Shown: piece by piece, positions 43,909 to 55,316 of the stretch
Position numbering within the stretch: the first letter of the stretch is position 1
Layout of the letters: each line of letters begins with the position of its first letter
Assembly (NCBI RefSeq): GCF_921293095.1
Contig: NC_060247.1
Coordinates: forward strand, 112,673,111-112,737,110
Source of the DNA: Ischnura elegans
Taxonomy: Eukaryota; Arthropoda; Insecta; Odonata; Coenagrionidae
Direction: 5' to 3'
DNA length: 64,000 bases
Program-made: the position numbers and the translations under genes
The notes under the pieces: model-generated
What the model was told of the DNA's origin: nothing
Seen by the model: the letters and a program-made list of their open reading frames with translations, nothing else
The model's database searches: none

Positions 43909-44168
43909 AGGACCCTGGTTCATTACTTTCCGCAGCGCCTTGGTGGTTTGCAACACCTTTCATCTGCACCGTGTCTGAGGTCTGCTTCGCATAGGCAAGT
44001 AGCTTTAAAAATTCATCACTTACTTGTAAATATAGTTTCTTCATCTGGTGAAATTAAATCTTTTACTCTGGATGGCCAACCTTAACGATTACCATCTTTT
44101 CAATTTATCCAAAAATTACGAATGTATGAGGGCGACCGTCCCGCCCCCCCTCTTACTCAGCCCCTGAT
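43909..44168 (+). mobile_element. MITE family 3 copy
   Basis: CCTTGGTGGTTTGCAAC, TCCAAAAATTACGAATG and a C-run ending in CAGCCCCTG match the family. The left end is truncated. Confidence 0.6.
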
Positions 44169-44596
44169 TCTAAGCATTTTAATAATTGGTAACAAGAAAA
44201 CATTCGCACCAGAAATTCGGCCCTACCTTATCAGGTTTTTCGTAAGCAATTTAATGCAGTTCCTAAATGCTTGAGTACAGTGCGGGAAATTGACGCATCG
44301 TAAGACTCCAAGTAAGTACGTATTTCTCCACAACACCCATGGACAGAAAAAAATGAGGAAAAATGGGGATTACTACGAGAGAGTTCGAGGGGATTGGCGG
44401 GGGAGACTTTTTAGTTGGAGGGGTTACGACTGTATCGCCAAAATATATTGCGGAGTTTTGAACCCTCCCCGCTCTCTAAGACCTTGTAGACAGTTTGGAA
44501 ATTTACCCCATAATAGCAAAGGAATGTTTAGTACTGTAGAGAAAAGTGGAGCGTAATCATTCATTTCGGCGTGTTTGAAATTGTTTTTACGCATGA

Positions 44597-44868
44597 CCAG
44601 GGATGCCGACTTACAAGAAATATTGGGGGGCCGTAACCGGGGATCTTGCCCCAGGAAATTTTACAAGTAGTGAGTTTGTAGTTTTTTAGACATTTTAGAA
44701 GATATATATGATCAACATTAGAGCCCTGATAACTCAAATCTCGATATTTGAACAATCCGAGGAAAATTGACAAGCCTAAAACATTTTTTCCTCACGCCCA
44801 TAACGAATTTTTGAGGGGGCACGGTCCTCCTCAGGCCCCATGGCGTCGGCGCCACTGCGCATGACGGT
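44597..44868 (-). mobile_element. Unclassified G-run repeat
   Basis: CCAGGGATGCCGACTTAC at one end and GTCGGCGCCACTGCGC at the other, with GGGGGG and GAGGGGGCACGG inside. It resembles other 'GCGCCACTG' MITEs but was not matched to a second copy. Confidence 0.4.
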
Positions 44869-45434
44869 AGGACGCGACCAAAAAGTGAAAAAATGAAAAT
44901 TATGTGTCGGTAATTCAGAATAAAAATAGCAATTTTTTTAAATCCAGAGATATAAATTTGTACAAAATGAAATGTAAAAGTGTACTAGATTTTTATTTGT
45001 GGAAAGTTTCCAGTTTTATCATTGTTTAAATTCCGTTATTTCACCAAATCAATTCTTAAAGGATCACCTTAATTTGAACATTTACTTTGATAATAGGATG
45101 TTCAAAGTACCTAAACAGTTCTAATAACGGAGGTAGATATTTACGAAAACTCACCTTTCTGCATCATTCCAGGAATGAAACACTCGCAAGAAAGACGGAG
45201 GGCGAAAGCCTTTGTAGAAATTGCAGCTACTTTTAAGGAGTACGAAATTAATAAACTTTGCAAGGGTTCCCCCGCGGAAAAGAAAATCTAAGATAGCCGT
45301 GAGTTCCGTCTCGTTACCCATTCTCAAGGCTACTGATAAAAAAATTTGAAGCGACCGTTGATGCCCGGCATCAGGAGGGCCGGGATTCGTCGAGTCCCGA
45401 TTCTTATGGCGGAGGACCGTGGAGCTGCTGATCA

Positions 45435-46091
45435 AATAGGGTGGTTTCCTATTATTTCTTATTGCCTAAATGGAAAGATTACTACTCCTGGAGTACGTAT
45501 TTCACGCACTTAGATTTTTAAATGACGATATCTATTTCTCGCGATTAAATGTAAAGTGAAAAATTTCAAGCGCGCGAAATCGCGACGGGTAAGTATGAAT
45601 GCTGGGAAAAGCCCGTGTGATGTCATTCTGGTTCCCGCTGCCGCAAAGTGAGGTGACCTTGGGGCTAGGACATGTGCGCCGCTGCGACGCAGGCTGCAAG
45701 TAGGTAGCAGAGTACCCTGTTAGCAGGTAGCGATAAGGATTATTAATACCCTATCAAACGATGGAAACTTTCCGACCATAGGTAATTTTGATAGGTGATT
45801 ATTAAGACATGTTTCCCTGAGCTCTGTGCCTCATGCATGCATTGGTAATCTCAGACGATTTAAAACTCCTATCTACTCGTATAGAAACTAGGTCCCTCTG
45901 ACGTCACGTGGAGTGGTATCGCATGGGCGCCAATCTGGCCTTTTTCGAATGCGGTTAAAATTGGCCATTGCCATTCGTCTAAACTGGGATTTCTTAAGCC
46001 AAATAATTTGTTTATTATGACTACACTAATGGTGGGTAACGAGTCGCAATCGATGCCTTTCGTTTTCTTTGATGAAGGAAATTACCCTATT
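45435..46091 (+). mobile_element. MITE family 4 (AATAGGGTGGTTTCCT), copy 1
   Basis: Starts AATAGGGTGGTTTCCTATT and ends GAAGGAAATTACCCTATT, about 16 bp inverted with few mismatches. The interior is shared at high identity with 58730-59398 and the inverted partial copy at 63614-64000 (for example CTGAGCTCTGTGCCTCATGC, ATGGTGGGTAACGA). No coding capacity. Confidence 0.8.
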
Positions 46092-46959
46092 GTGTTATAT
46101 TTTCTTATCCGCGCGGATATCCGAGAAAATTGTTTATTCATTCCATTCGCCGGAAAAGTGTTCAATTATGCAGTGCAAAATTAGTTTTGGTGGATCATTT
46201 TTTATCGTTTTAAGTAATTTTGAATCCACGCGGAACCTTACACATTCATTAAATTTTTTAGATTATTAAAATGGAAATTTTCTGTAATAATTAAGTATTA
46301 TGTAAAAAGAAAGAAAATCAAAAGTTCCAAAAATATCCAAGGTGATAATTTTATAGAAATTTGACATTATTTAAAATGTTAAAAATACTTAAAATATTTA
46401 TCAGTTCCGCATAGTGTTCTTATGAAAGTAACTCTGGTTGTTATATCTAACAAAATAACTTAGCAAGTAGGAGGAGCCACCTTTCCGATTTCCGTGCGAA
46501 ATGTTTGATTCTAGGTAATTTGATAATCTGTTCAAGCTATTGGCATTCAGTCGGCTCCAGTGTGGAGTCTGATACAAATATAAATTACAATTATGAGCAC
46601 TATAAAAGGATTTTGGCCTCATTTAAGGGTGTTTATTCAGCACAGTAACTTTTTTTTCGATTTAATTACGAACAGTGAAACGCAAGGATTGAAGCTTCCA
46701 CTATTTACATGGAATGGCTTACAAAATACTGAGAAACTGTAAGTCAAATCTTTATTCACACTCGCTATGGCAGCAGAAATGCTTTCCATACTGAGGAAGG
46801 ACCTCTAATACGAGATGCCATCATCATTTCACTATACGTGCCTAATATGATCTATATTTACGAAAAAGAATACTAACAATAAGTGTCTTACCAAGCGAGC
46901 ACTTACATTTTTTAGTCAGATTTTTGAGATTCTGTCCCATTGTGAGTAGGCTCGTGCTG
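46092..46959. other. Intergenic, nothing recognised
   Basis: AT-rich sequence without supported features. Confidence 0.4.
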
Positions 46960-47054
46960 AACCATGACCACCTAGATACTCATGTATCAATGCCATGACC
47001 ACCTAGATGATACTCGTACTGACTGAGCATATGAGTATCTAGGTGGTCATGGTT
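46960..47054. repeat. 24-bp-arm hairpin with third partial copy in loop
   Basis: ACCATGACCACCTAGATACTC is inverted at 47031-47054 (GAGTATCTAGGTGGTCATGG). The loop holds another direct copy, GCCATGACCACCTAGATGAT. Confidence 0.7.
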
Positions 47055-48185
47055 GGACCCCTTCCTACGGTGGACGGCCGTGGCCAGAGGGCGCCAAAAA
47101 TACGGAGGGATAGGACTACCGGATCTGGGGGTGGGGCATATAATAAATAAATTTTTAAATTTTAATCCTTACCCTCTTGAGATTGAATTGAATCTGGCCA
47201 GATTTAAATATATTAATTTAAATTATTATTTTTACTCAAGACGGTGTTATTTAATGAGACAGAAAGAAAGTATGAGGGTTCTGGGCGAACCCTTCGAGGG
47301 TACAACACACCGGGGCCGGGAACCAAGCCAGTGGCTTATACGCCCGATCACCCGGGGAGGGGGAGGAGAGGAAGGGAAAAGGAAAAGAGGCGCCGCCGCG
47401 ATAGGAGTCCGTCGACGCCTCTGGGGTAGGATAGGTGCGGAAGGGACGGGACGAGGGAAAAACACCCCAACGCTATAGAAGCGAAGAGGGCACTACTAAT
47501 TAGCGAAACCAGGCAAAGCCATTAATGTGCCAACGATTTTAGTGGATTTTCCTATGAGGAAGAAAAAAATAATTAATGATACATTGAAATCAAGGCAACT
47601 GCTCAATTTTGGTATTCTGACGGTGAAATTTGTCAGTTTCGGAACAGGAGGTCGCCAAAGATTTCCAGGCCGGAGGGCGCACCGGGATGCGTCCCGGTGT
47701 CCCGGCGGCCCGCCACTGGCCTGGTTGTGAGACGAGTAGAATTTTAAGCGTTAAGAGAATTTTTATTCTTTTACACGCGGTGACAAAAAGTTAGCACTTT
47801 CATCCCACCCATCTGGATTAAACCATTCGTACAATTTTGAAGTAGAAATTTTATCTATATTACTCACTAGTTCTTCTACTTTTTGGTACTCCATTTGTTT
47901 ACAATTTTTATTAATATCACTTTTTCGAATGGTGATATGAGAAAAAGTTGTAAGCCTATAAACCTTAATTTAATCCCGACAAAACAATAATATCAAAGGT
48001 ACGTACAATGCTTGATGTTTTTGAGAAAAAAACGAAATTTAATCACAAAGAAACCCTGAGGGAACAAAATTTTAAATGAACTTGTACGGTTTAATCCGTC
48101 CTCATTTTACCCTGAGTCTAATGGTTAGACTCTAACCTGACTTTAAAATTCATTTCTACAATCATGACACATCCCAGTTCCTACC
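47055..48185. other. Intergenic, GC-rich patches, no confident gene
   Basis: 47270-47470 and 47640-47730 are GC-rich with runs such as GGGGAGGGGGAGGAG. A 141-codon frame at 47053-47478 has no domain that can be defended. The remainder is AT-rich. Confidence 0.35.
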
Positions 48186-48189
48186 ATCT

Positions 48190-49030
48190 CATAGTCACCT
48201 ACCCCGAAGTTTACTTCGTAGGGAGTTTGTGCGGTATGTGGGTTGCCTATACTGACATTTGGTCGTCAACTCGTACGTATTGATAAACCATAAATTTCAT
48301 GAAACCAGCTTTATATGTTTCGTTTGCATAGTGCTGAAAATTTAATTCATCGTTGTTTAGCAGCAGACATGTTGAAATATAATGATATCGAAAAGTGGAG
48401 TGTCACATGATAAATGCCCGTAGGCCAGTGATCTCCTCAGCAGTAGCAATTTCTGGTACTTTCCCAGCGGGCAATGGGAGTAAAGATTACTCGGGTCCCG
48501 CATCGGGTAAGGTCCTACATATCTCCTTCGAACGTTTAGACAAGCAACTCGCCCATCGTCTTCAGGGATTCAATCAGTAACGGATGGAGAAAAAACTCAA
48601 TGGAGGTGCGCCAGAGATATTTTGAGCTACCAATGCTTTTATCGCAATTAAAAATAATCAAGTTGCATGCAAAATTTAAGTTAGTTTTATTTAAACTGAT
48701 TATACGCAAATACAAGACAATGCTATCTTATGATATAAAAAAGTTACAATTGTGGTTCTGCAATGTTCGGTATGCGGGCAGCACCGCAAGGAGGGCGCGC
48801 GTCCCCATATGTATCCGCCACTGCATTCAATCATTGAATGGATCCCTGAATACGATGGGCGAATTGTTTGCCCATTTGTTGAATTGAAACGTTGAAGGAG
48901 ATATGCAGGACCTTACCCGGTGCGAGACCCGAGAAAACTTCACTGTCCTCAGCAGATGCATCGTGGGCTGTCGCCACTAGGAAAAATATTTCGGGGGGCC
49001 GAAAACTTAAAAGGGTCCAAAGGGCCGGAG
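48190..49030. repeat. Inverted pair of Penelope-like terminal-repeat fragments
   Basis: Minus-strand copy at 48490-48575 (CCCTGAAGACGATGGGCGAG, then AAACGTTCGAAGGAGATATG) and plus-strand copy at 48843-48950 (CCCTGAATACGATGGGCGAA, then GAAACGTTGAAGGAGATATG). Both continue into ACCCGGTGCGAGACCCGAG-like sequence. 48210-48450 matches 33560-33800. Confidence 0.6.
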
Positions 49031-49346
49031 GCCCCCTGGCTGTCAGCATTTCTTTTTCCTTCTCAATCACTTCCCTGCAATACTTCTCTTCTTATTTCTC
49101 CCTGTAAATCTTCCTTGCCAATTCGAATGAAATCGCCTTTTTTGCGTGAACGAGAGATTTTAACGGGTGCTCAATAAAAAGGGTTCTTTGTAAAGCGCAA
49201 AAACAGTATTATTTATAATATAAACAATTGATTGAGGCACGTGAACCCCCTCCACATTATCCCACACCCCATTTTTTCTTTAAGGTAACTGCCTTTCACA
49301 GCAACAATGCTGCTCTACATGGAAGACCCTCGGAACACCTCGCGTG

Positions 49347-49959
49347 TAGTGACGGATAAGTCGATTTCGATTAAAATTGAAAATCGAGTTTTAATAGTCA
49401 AAGATCGTGCGAATCTAGATAGACTCATTGATCTTCGAGTTTCGATCCAAACTCGATTTTCCAACTTTGATTTTGAACATTTCGTTTGATCTCAGCATCG
49501 TCACTACCGGCCTATAATAACGTCATCCGTCCCACTTTTTGAATGACTTTTCTCTTAGGCCGGTGCAATTAGAAAGGGACGCCCTCGTTCATCAGGAAAG
49601 CATCTCAATTAGTTTGTTTTTCTTAAAAATTTCAGTGGAGCCGAATGGTTCCAAGCGGTGATATCAAAACTTTGGTGTGTGTGCATTTGTAAAATTTTCC
49701 ACTAGTAATTCAAGCATGTGTTCTAAGTACATTTTTCTTCTACTCAAATGTGTACATTGAATGAATAATAAACATGTTTTTTAAAAGGTCGTTCTTTTTT
49801 TAAAGAACCATCGATTTTTTTCGATTTATTGATCTTTGGGTCTAATCTCGATTTTTGCTGAAAAGTCGAGCTTTTCATTTCGATTAAAAACGATTTCTAC
49901 CGGCATAAAAAGATTATCCCTCCTTCCGATCTCTAAAACTCGATATTTTATCATCACTA
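49347..49959. mobile_element. hAT-like MITE, TCGAT-rich
   Basis: TAGTGACGGATAAGTCGA at the left and ATTTTATCATCACTA at the right are inverted. Both ends are rich in TCGATTTT/AAAATCGA. The TAGTGA ends suggest hAT, but the flanking 8-mers do not match, so the duplication is lost or the end call is off. Confidence 0.5.
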
Positions 49960-50790
49960 ATCCCGAAAGACGGCAGAAAGACAGCCGAGGATGGGAGCGC
50001 TACGTGTACGCGCGGACCTTAAGCCCTCATCTCGAATACGAACGCCGCGCCGTTGGAAAGAAGAAAAACCCGCAAATTCACGCAAAACCTAGGATGGAAA
50101 ATAGTGAATAATCGAAAAGCAAACAGAGTAGGGTTAGACAAATAATGAAGTGAAAATATCATAAAGCGTGCAGAAATCCAATTCTCACGGCCGTTGTCTG
50201 CAATAAATATATATGTCAATCGCAATTTAAAATCAGTGTGGAAATTTTCTTTCCTCTAAAAATTTAGCGCATTGGGTATCTAAATATTGACGAAATGATT
50301 TCGTATTCTCAATAGAAGCATGGCGATATTGACACAATCACCTTTCAACAAAAGCTCCCACCTTTGTTACTCGCAAGCGGTACCACCGGTTACTCACCCC
50401 ACTTCATCCAACCGGTATGTGAGATATTCTCTGATTAGCTGACTTTTTAAAGGCCAAATCGTCAGGAAAGAATAAATAAATTACTGAGGAGGAATGCGTC
50501 GGATAAATGAAGTGGCTTCGTTGGCACAAATATTTGAATTAAGTGATTCAAAATGCTTGGAATTTACCACAGCAAAGTACGTACTTTGCGTATGTAGTAT
50601 GTCATCCGTGTAGCAATAGCAGCATATTCAGTATCTATATGAAATAAATTGTCAAAATAGTTGTTTTGAAACGTGGATCGCGACGGAGCTGACGTTTAGT
50701 GCACCCCCTTCTCCTACGGAACCGCACCCCAGAAATTATTTTCTGGCCACGTATTTTGATTCGCATTGGCTAGGGAAGAGAAAATTAAGA
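49960..50790. other. Intergenic, nothing recognised
   Basis: AT-rich DNA before the CpG-rich block. No feature supported. Confidence 0.4.
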
Positions 50791-50819
50791 AAGATCATGG
50801 CGTGATCGCGATGACTAAT

Positions 50820-50982
50820 CGTCCGCACGCACTGCACCCATATTGAGGCGCCGCCGAAGGGCATTGTGGGCTGGAGAAGGTCAGTGCGGCGTCCCTTCGC
50901 CGCCATTTCCCGTTAGGGTCATCAGCCGCGGGATTTCCGCAAGGTGTGCAGGGCGGAGGAGGAAGAAGAAGGCTGCAAGGCG
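50820..50982 (+). promoter_or_regulatory. CpG-rich putative promoter with YY1/Pho-like motif
   Basis: CpG-dense stretch immediately upstream of the candidate first exon. It contains CGCCGCCATTTCCCG, the complement of the YY1/Pho core AAATGGCGGC, which is commonly found at start sites of housekeeping genes, and GGGCATTGTGGG further upstream. Promoter activity is inferred from composition and motif only. Confidence 0.4.
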
Positions 50983-51110
50983 ATGGAGGCAAAAGCCAGT
51001 GACGGTGGTGCAGAAGATTTGCAATGTGCTGCCCCCTACCCTTCCATCTCCCCCTCCACTGCTCCTTTCTCCCCTCCTCTGCTCATCCCCACGGTGAAAT
51101 GTACGGAAAT
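50983..51110 (+). CDS. Candidate first coding exon of an unrecognised gene
   Basis: An ATG in good context (GCGATGG) opens 42 codons plus 2 bases: MEAKASDGGAEDLQCAAPYP then a Ser/Pro-rich stretch ending PTVKCTE, directly followed by a consensus donor AT|GTAAGTTTT. In-frame translation would stop at TAA two bases after the exon end, so the splice is needed. The surrounding GC/CpG-rich block 50790-51100 is unlike the AT-rich flanks and looks like a promoter with 5' UTR. No matching downstream exon was recognised; the region after it is transposon-dense, so the rest may lie in or beyond this window. Product unknown. Confidence 0.45.
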
Positions 51111-52117
51111 GTAAGTTTTACTCGCGCTTTGGCAAAACATGAAGTCTATACGCCGCTCTTTCTTACTACGGACTTTATAGCTCATCCTGGTATTCAACCC
51201 ATACGTTTTGGAGGCCATCTCCTTTCCAATGGAGAGTAGGTATAAACAGTGCCCTTATTCATTTCTATGATATGGTATTCCGTTGGAAGTAGGTTCGGAG
51301 ATATTCGCGACGCTGATCGGATGATATCTGAATTTCCTTCGAGTTCTCACCGCGTCCGTTGGCTTTTGTTGATATTGCAGTTTGAGTCTTCTGGGGGGTT
51401 ACCACGTAAACGCCGAATTCGAACTTTCGACTTCGACTTCGGCAAGCTGAGCCGAAGTTACGTCACACTCGAAGCGGTTCCCGATTGTTGCGACCACGTA
51501 AGCATTTCATTCCGAATTTCGGCACGACCTTCGAATCGAACTTCGGCATGCGAATTCGAAGGGGTTTGAGGCTTCGAATACTCAGTGCCGAACACGGATT
51601 CTCGGTTCAAGGTTTGACGAGCTTTCGTATATCGTAATTTTTGTGTCCTCTGAGGTTAACCACGCTGCTTATATGATGCTACTATTTAATTTAATCAATT
51701 TTAAACATGGCACGATAACATAATCCATTTACAGGCTTCGAATTGTAGATATTTGAATCAATTCCCGGTTGTGTGTTTTGGCCAAGATGATGACTCCGTT
51801 TATCGTATTATGTTGATTACAGTTACGTTGAGGTATGAGTAAGAAATTGAATATATCTAATATCCTGAATCTTCCTTTGAAGTAATGAAATAGTCAAGTT
51901 TTCAAATTAAAATGCCCAAGTTATGTTATCGTTCGAATTTACTTCATGAAAGTTGGAATGCAACTAATACATTCGCGTTGTTTGGGCCGGAATCTTCACG
52001 ATTAATTAAATATGGAGTTTTTAAGCTGCATCGGTAAGTAATCATCGTCATTAATAACGTTTCCATAATGCCATATCCAATCAATTATCTCAATAAAAGT
52101 CCAATATGGACAATCAA

Positions 52118-53674
52118 CCCAGTCAACACAACAATTATGGCCACAGTATGGCCGAACTGTGGTTTACCTGTGGCAACTATGGCTATGGCTAGCCACAGCT
52201 TGCCATACTATGGCCAGACTGTGGTTGTCATGCGGCAAGCCATAGTGTGGCTTGCCATACACATATGCAACTATGGCCACACTTTGGAAAGCCACAACTG
52301 CCACAGATGATAAAGTTTGTTTACGGTTGCTATAGATGCAGACTTGTTGATGAGTTATCAAAATGAGAGTTGGCTGATTTCATTGATATAAAGAAAGTGT
52401 GTTAAAGAAAGAATAATATGTATATTTATTTCAAGAGAAAAGGCTTCCACATTATTTATTGATTTAATCTATTTCAGCGTCTTTCCGTGAGTACTGTGAT
52501 GTTGAAATGTGGAGAGGATTAGATAGACTACCGTAAATGTTGTAATGACTAAATATGTGATTTTACCTGTTACAGATTGGTCCATAAGCCTAGCTAAAAT
52601 AACTTGAGGTGGATGTGTAACATGTTATTGTCTCAAATCCAAGGCAATATTGTAATACTAGCTTATCTGTTCTATTGTAATACTATTTATGTTATCCTAC
52701 TCCACGTACTAATATCTACCAGAAATCATTTCTGATAACGGGATCAAAATTCTGGAATTCTCTCCCTGAGGATCTTAGACAGAGGGGCTCCATCCATGCT
52801 TTTAAAATTAAATTGTACATGGATTTACTCAGTGGAGAGCTAAAATAAACTCCCACGAAAATACAGCCTATTATGTATCATTATTATGTATTATGTACTA
52901 TTGCCCAATATTCTGTCTGCCTATGATGTCAAATTTCAATCCTTGTTACGTGTTATTTCTTTTTTTATAGATGCGTATCAAACAACTTTACTTGACATTT
53001 TTCATGAACTTTTGCTTTGATGAGCCATTTTTTGTAAATTGTGTTTTTTGCTCCAAGGGTTTTTTCCCAGAGCATAATAAATATCTATTCTATTCTATCT
53101 GCAATGTTGTTATGTTTTTTTAGTGGCTAACCTAGGCGATCATTAATGGTTATATTATGTTATTCATGGTTAATTTACTGCAATAATAAAGTACTTACAA
53201 ACATCATTTACTGAGTAGGAACTTTTATTTGCATTTACCTTTCTGATACTCTATATCGCAAAGTGCTACTTGGGGTATGGAGTGCCAACCAGAGGGCATT
53301 TTATCGTATTTATTATTTAAATTGATGGTAAATTAAAATTTTTGGTTCGCATCTAATTTTCCAAAAAATCATTATTTTTACATTGATGGGCATAGCTAGG
53401 ATTGAAGGAGGCATAATAACACTATTAAAAAGGAATTATTATATGTATAAATATTTATATATTAGTGGTGGAGCATTGTGGCTAGCCAAAATGTGGCCAT
53501 AGTGTGGCTATCCACACTAAAGCCACATTATGGCTAGCCACACTGTGGCCACAGTGTGGCCGGGGGTCAAAACCATTATGGCGCCATAATGGCAACCCAC
53601 TATGGCCACAATGCCTTGCCACAGTGTGGCCACAGTATGGCCACACTGTGGCCATAATTGTTGTGTTGACTGGG
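52118..53674. mobile_element. TGGCCACA-rich inverted-repeat element nested in the Harbinger
   Basis: Ends CCCAGTCAACACAACAATTA and its inverse TAATTGTTGTGTTGACTGGG are perfect 20-mers, and the match extends through ATGGCCACAG. About 190-210 bp at each end is filled with TGGCCACA, GTGTGGC and ATGGC variants. Superfamily not assigned; no clear target duplication. A LINE 3' end has inserted inside it. Confidence 0.8.
52709..53098 (+). pseudogene. CR1/Jockey-like LINE 3' end
   Basis: Reads TPRTNIYQKSFLITGSKFW, NSLPEDLRQRGSIHAFKIK, LYMDLLSGELK and a stop at about 52845, the C-terminal end of a reverse transcriptase. The 3' UTR follows to a tail of CTATTCTATTCTATC at 53086-53099, the short-repeat tail usual for CR1-like elements. 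It is 5' truncated. Confidence 0.75.
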
Positions 53675-53997
53675 AATTCACATTGATGAAGTTAGGTTGG
53701 AATATTACTGTCACGAAAACATGATGACACTAAACATTTTCGATGAATTCATTAATTAATTTCCGAAATATTGCAATTTTGGCTGTGGCAGTAGTGATGA
53801 TTCGCGAACTTTCATATTTTAGGCTAATATAACATAATGGGAGCTACAATTCGAATGGTGAAAAGGATTTGTGGACATTGCCATTTAGAATAATTTTGAT
53901 ATTTTAATCTCCATGTTATTTCTTTTAACATAAAAATCTTATCTTTGATTGATCTGTGATGCATGATGAAACTCTGAACTAAAGCTATGGATGAGAT

Positions 53998-54240
53998 ATG
54001 GGGACTCAATTTTTTGAGAAGAAGGCAAAGGGGGAGAGAGAGAGCTCAAAAATGTTGCACACAATCGCGCTAGGTTGCGTGGAATCAGATTCCTCAGACC
54101 CTTTTGCTGTGGACGATCTCGTCTTCAAGGGGCTCTACCGCCTGACAAAAGATATGGTGCGTGAACTTGTGGCAGGTTTGAGACCACACATGGCAGTAGC
54201 ACGGAGGAGCATGGCCATACCCATTAAGTCAAAAGTTAGT
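53998..54240 (+). pseudogene. HARBI1-like nuclease fragment, N-terminal exon
   Basis: DPFAVDDLVFKGLYRLTKDM, VRELVAGLRPHM, the helical region before the nuclease domain of HARBI1-like transposases (FxxxYRLSKxxxxxLxxxL). The reading stops at TTAGTTAAAATAA; AAA|GTTAGT is a possible donor to the next fragment at 54318. Confidence 0.65.
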
Positions 54241-54317
54241 TAAAATAAATCAAGGCTAAGAAAATGATCTCTGCATGTGACTTATACGCTACTGACTTAT
54301 TCCAATTACTTACGTAG

Positions 54318-54530
54318 GTCCTCTATGCACTTCACTTTTATGGTCAGGGAAGCTACCAAAAAAGCACCGGAACCGATAGTAATCTCTGACTCTGCCAAAG
54401 TAGCGTGTCCAATTCCATTGAGGAATTAACAGAAGCTCTCAACTCAAACGAAATCCTTGCTAAATAGATCCACTTACCATTGAGGAGAGAGGAAATGAGC
54501 AGGGTCATTCGCAAGCATGGATACATTATA
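54318..54530 (+). pseudogene. HARBI1-like nuclease fragment, middle
   Basis: After acceptor-like ttacgtag: LYALHFYGQGSYQKSTGTDS, then SNSIEELTEALNS and MSRVIRKHGY. It has the HARBI1 pattern (LxxLxFxAxGxYQxxxG), interrupted by in-frame TGA and TAG. Confidence 0.65.
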
Positions 54531-54762
54531 TTTTAATTCTTGATTTATTTATCCATAACATTACAAAGTTATCAATACATTTAATAAATTAATAAATTAA
54601 AATATACATTTACTTTTAATAAAAAAATCAATTTGGTTTACATGAAATACTACCATTAAAAATTTCAAAGTTAATGCCTTCTCAGGTACTCGATGAATCT
54701 ATAAAAGAGAGAAATCAAGAATTAATAATAATAACATATACTTTCTTTTCACCCAGGAATTA

Positions 54763-54973
54763 CCTAGTCACACAAATACCTGGCACAATAGGCTATGTTG
54801 ATGGAACTTATTTAGTCATCAAAGCACCAAAAGAGCAGGAAAACTTATTTTTAAATAGAAAATCATTTCATCCCATCAATGTTATGATAGTTAGTGGAAA
54901 TCTACTGACATGGTATTTTTCAAATAAATCCAATTCAAAAAATAGTTCACCGTTAGGACTGAATTATTTCTAA
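54763..54973 (+). pseudogene. HARBI1-like nuclease fragment, first catalytic Asp
   Basis: After acceptor ttcacccag: NYLVTQIPGTIGYVDGTYLV, IKAPKEQENLFLNRKSFHPI, NVMIVSGN. The Asp in GYVDGTY aligns with the first catalytic residue of the DDE nuclease. The later catalytic residues are lost, so the gene is dead. Confidence 0.7.
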
Positions 54974-55204
54974 GAACGACTAATGAAATTTCAATTATCT
55001 CTATATAATGTTTGTATGTTCTTAGATTGTGAAATTTGGAAATTTGACTTTTTGCAGACTTAATTCAATGTTATGCCAATGTAGGCAGTGGCCAGTGGAA
55101 AATGTTAGCATGAAATAATAAAGCATTTTTTTAACTTGGAGACATCTCTAATCTCTCGAAATGTTGAAAGATGTATGGATACCTTTCCCTTTCTCCAATT
55201 TAAC

Positions 55205-55316
55205 TTACTCATTCGCAACAGCCTGGAAGGTCTCCGCCATTTGGGCCACAGCAGTTCTTCTCACATCAGCTGCCTTGACCATGCGTTCATCGAGCAATGT
55301 GGAGTTATCGTCTGAA
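55205..55316 (-). pseudogene. Harbinger Myb/SANT-like ORF, C-terminal fragment
   Basis: Minus strand after acceptor ttatttcag: DDNSTLLDERMVKAADVRRT, AVAQMAETFQAVANE, stop. A coiled-coil-like C-terminal end usual for the Harbinger accessory protein; linkage to the next exon is not clean. Confidence 0.45.

Noticed and set aside
47053-47478. 141-codon plus-strand frame with GRQKYGGIGLPDL, faintly like a reverse-transcriptase C-terminal motif
   Set aside because: Only one short resemblance; the rest is low-complexity Arg/Gly. Not enough to call a LINE fragment.
53998-54973. Host HARBI1 gene
   Set aside because: In-frame stops, missing catalytic residues and flanking inverted repeats show a dead transposon copy, not the conserved host gene.
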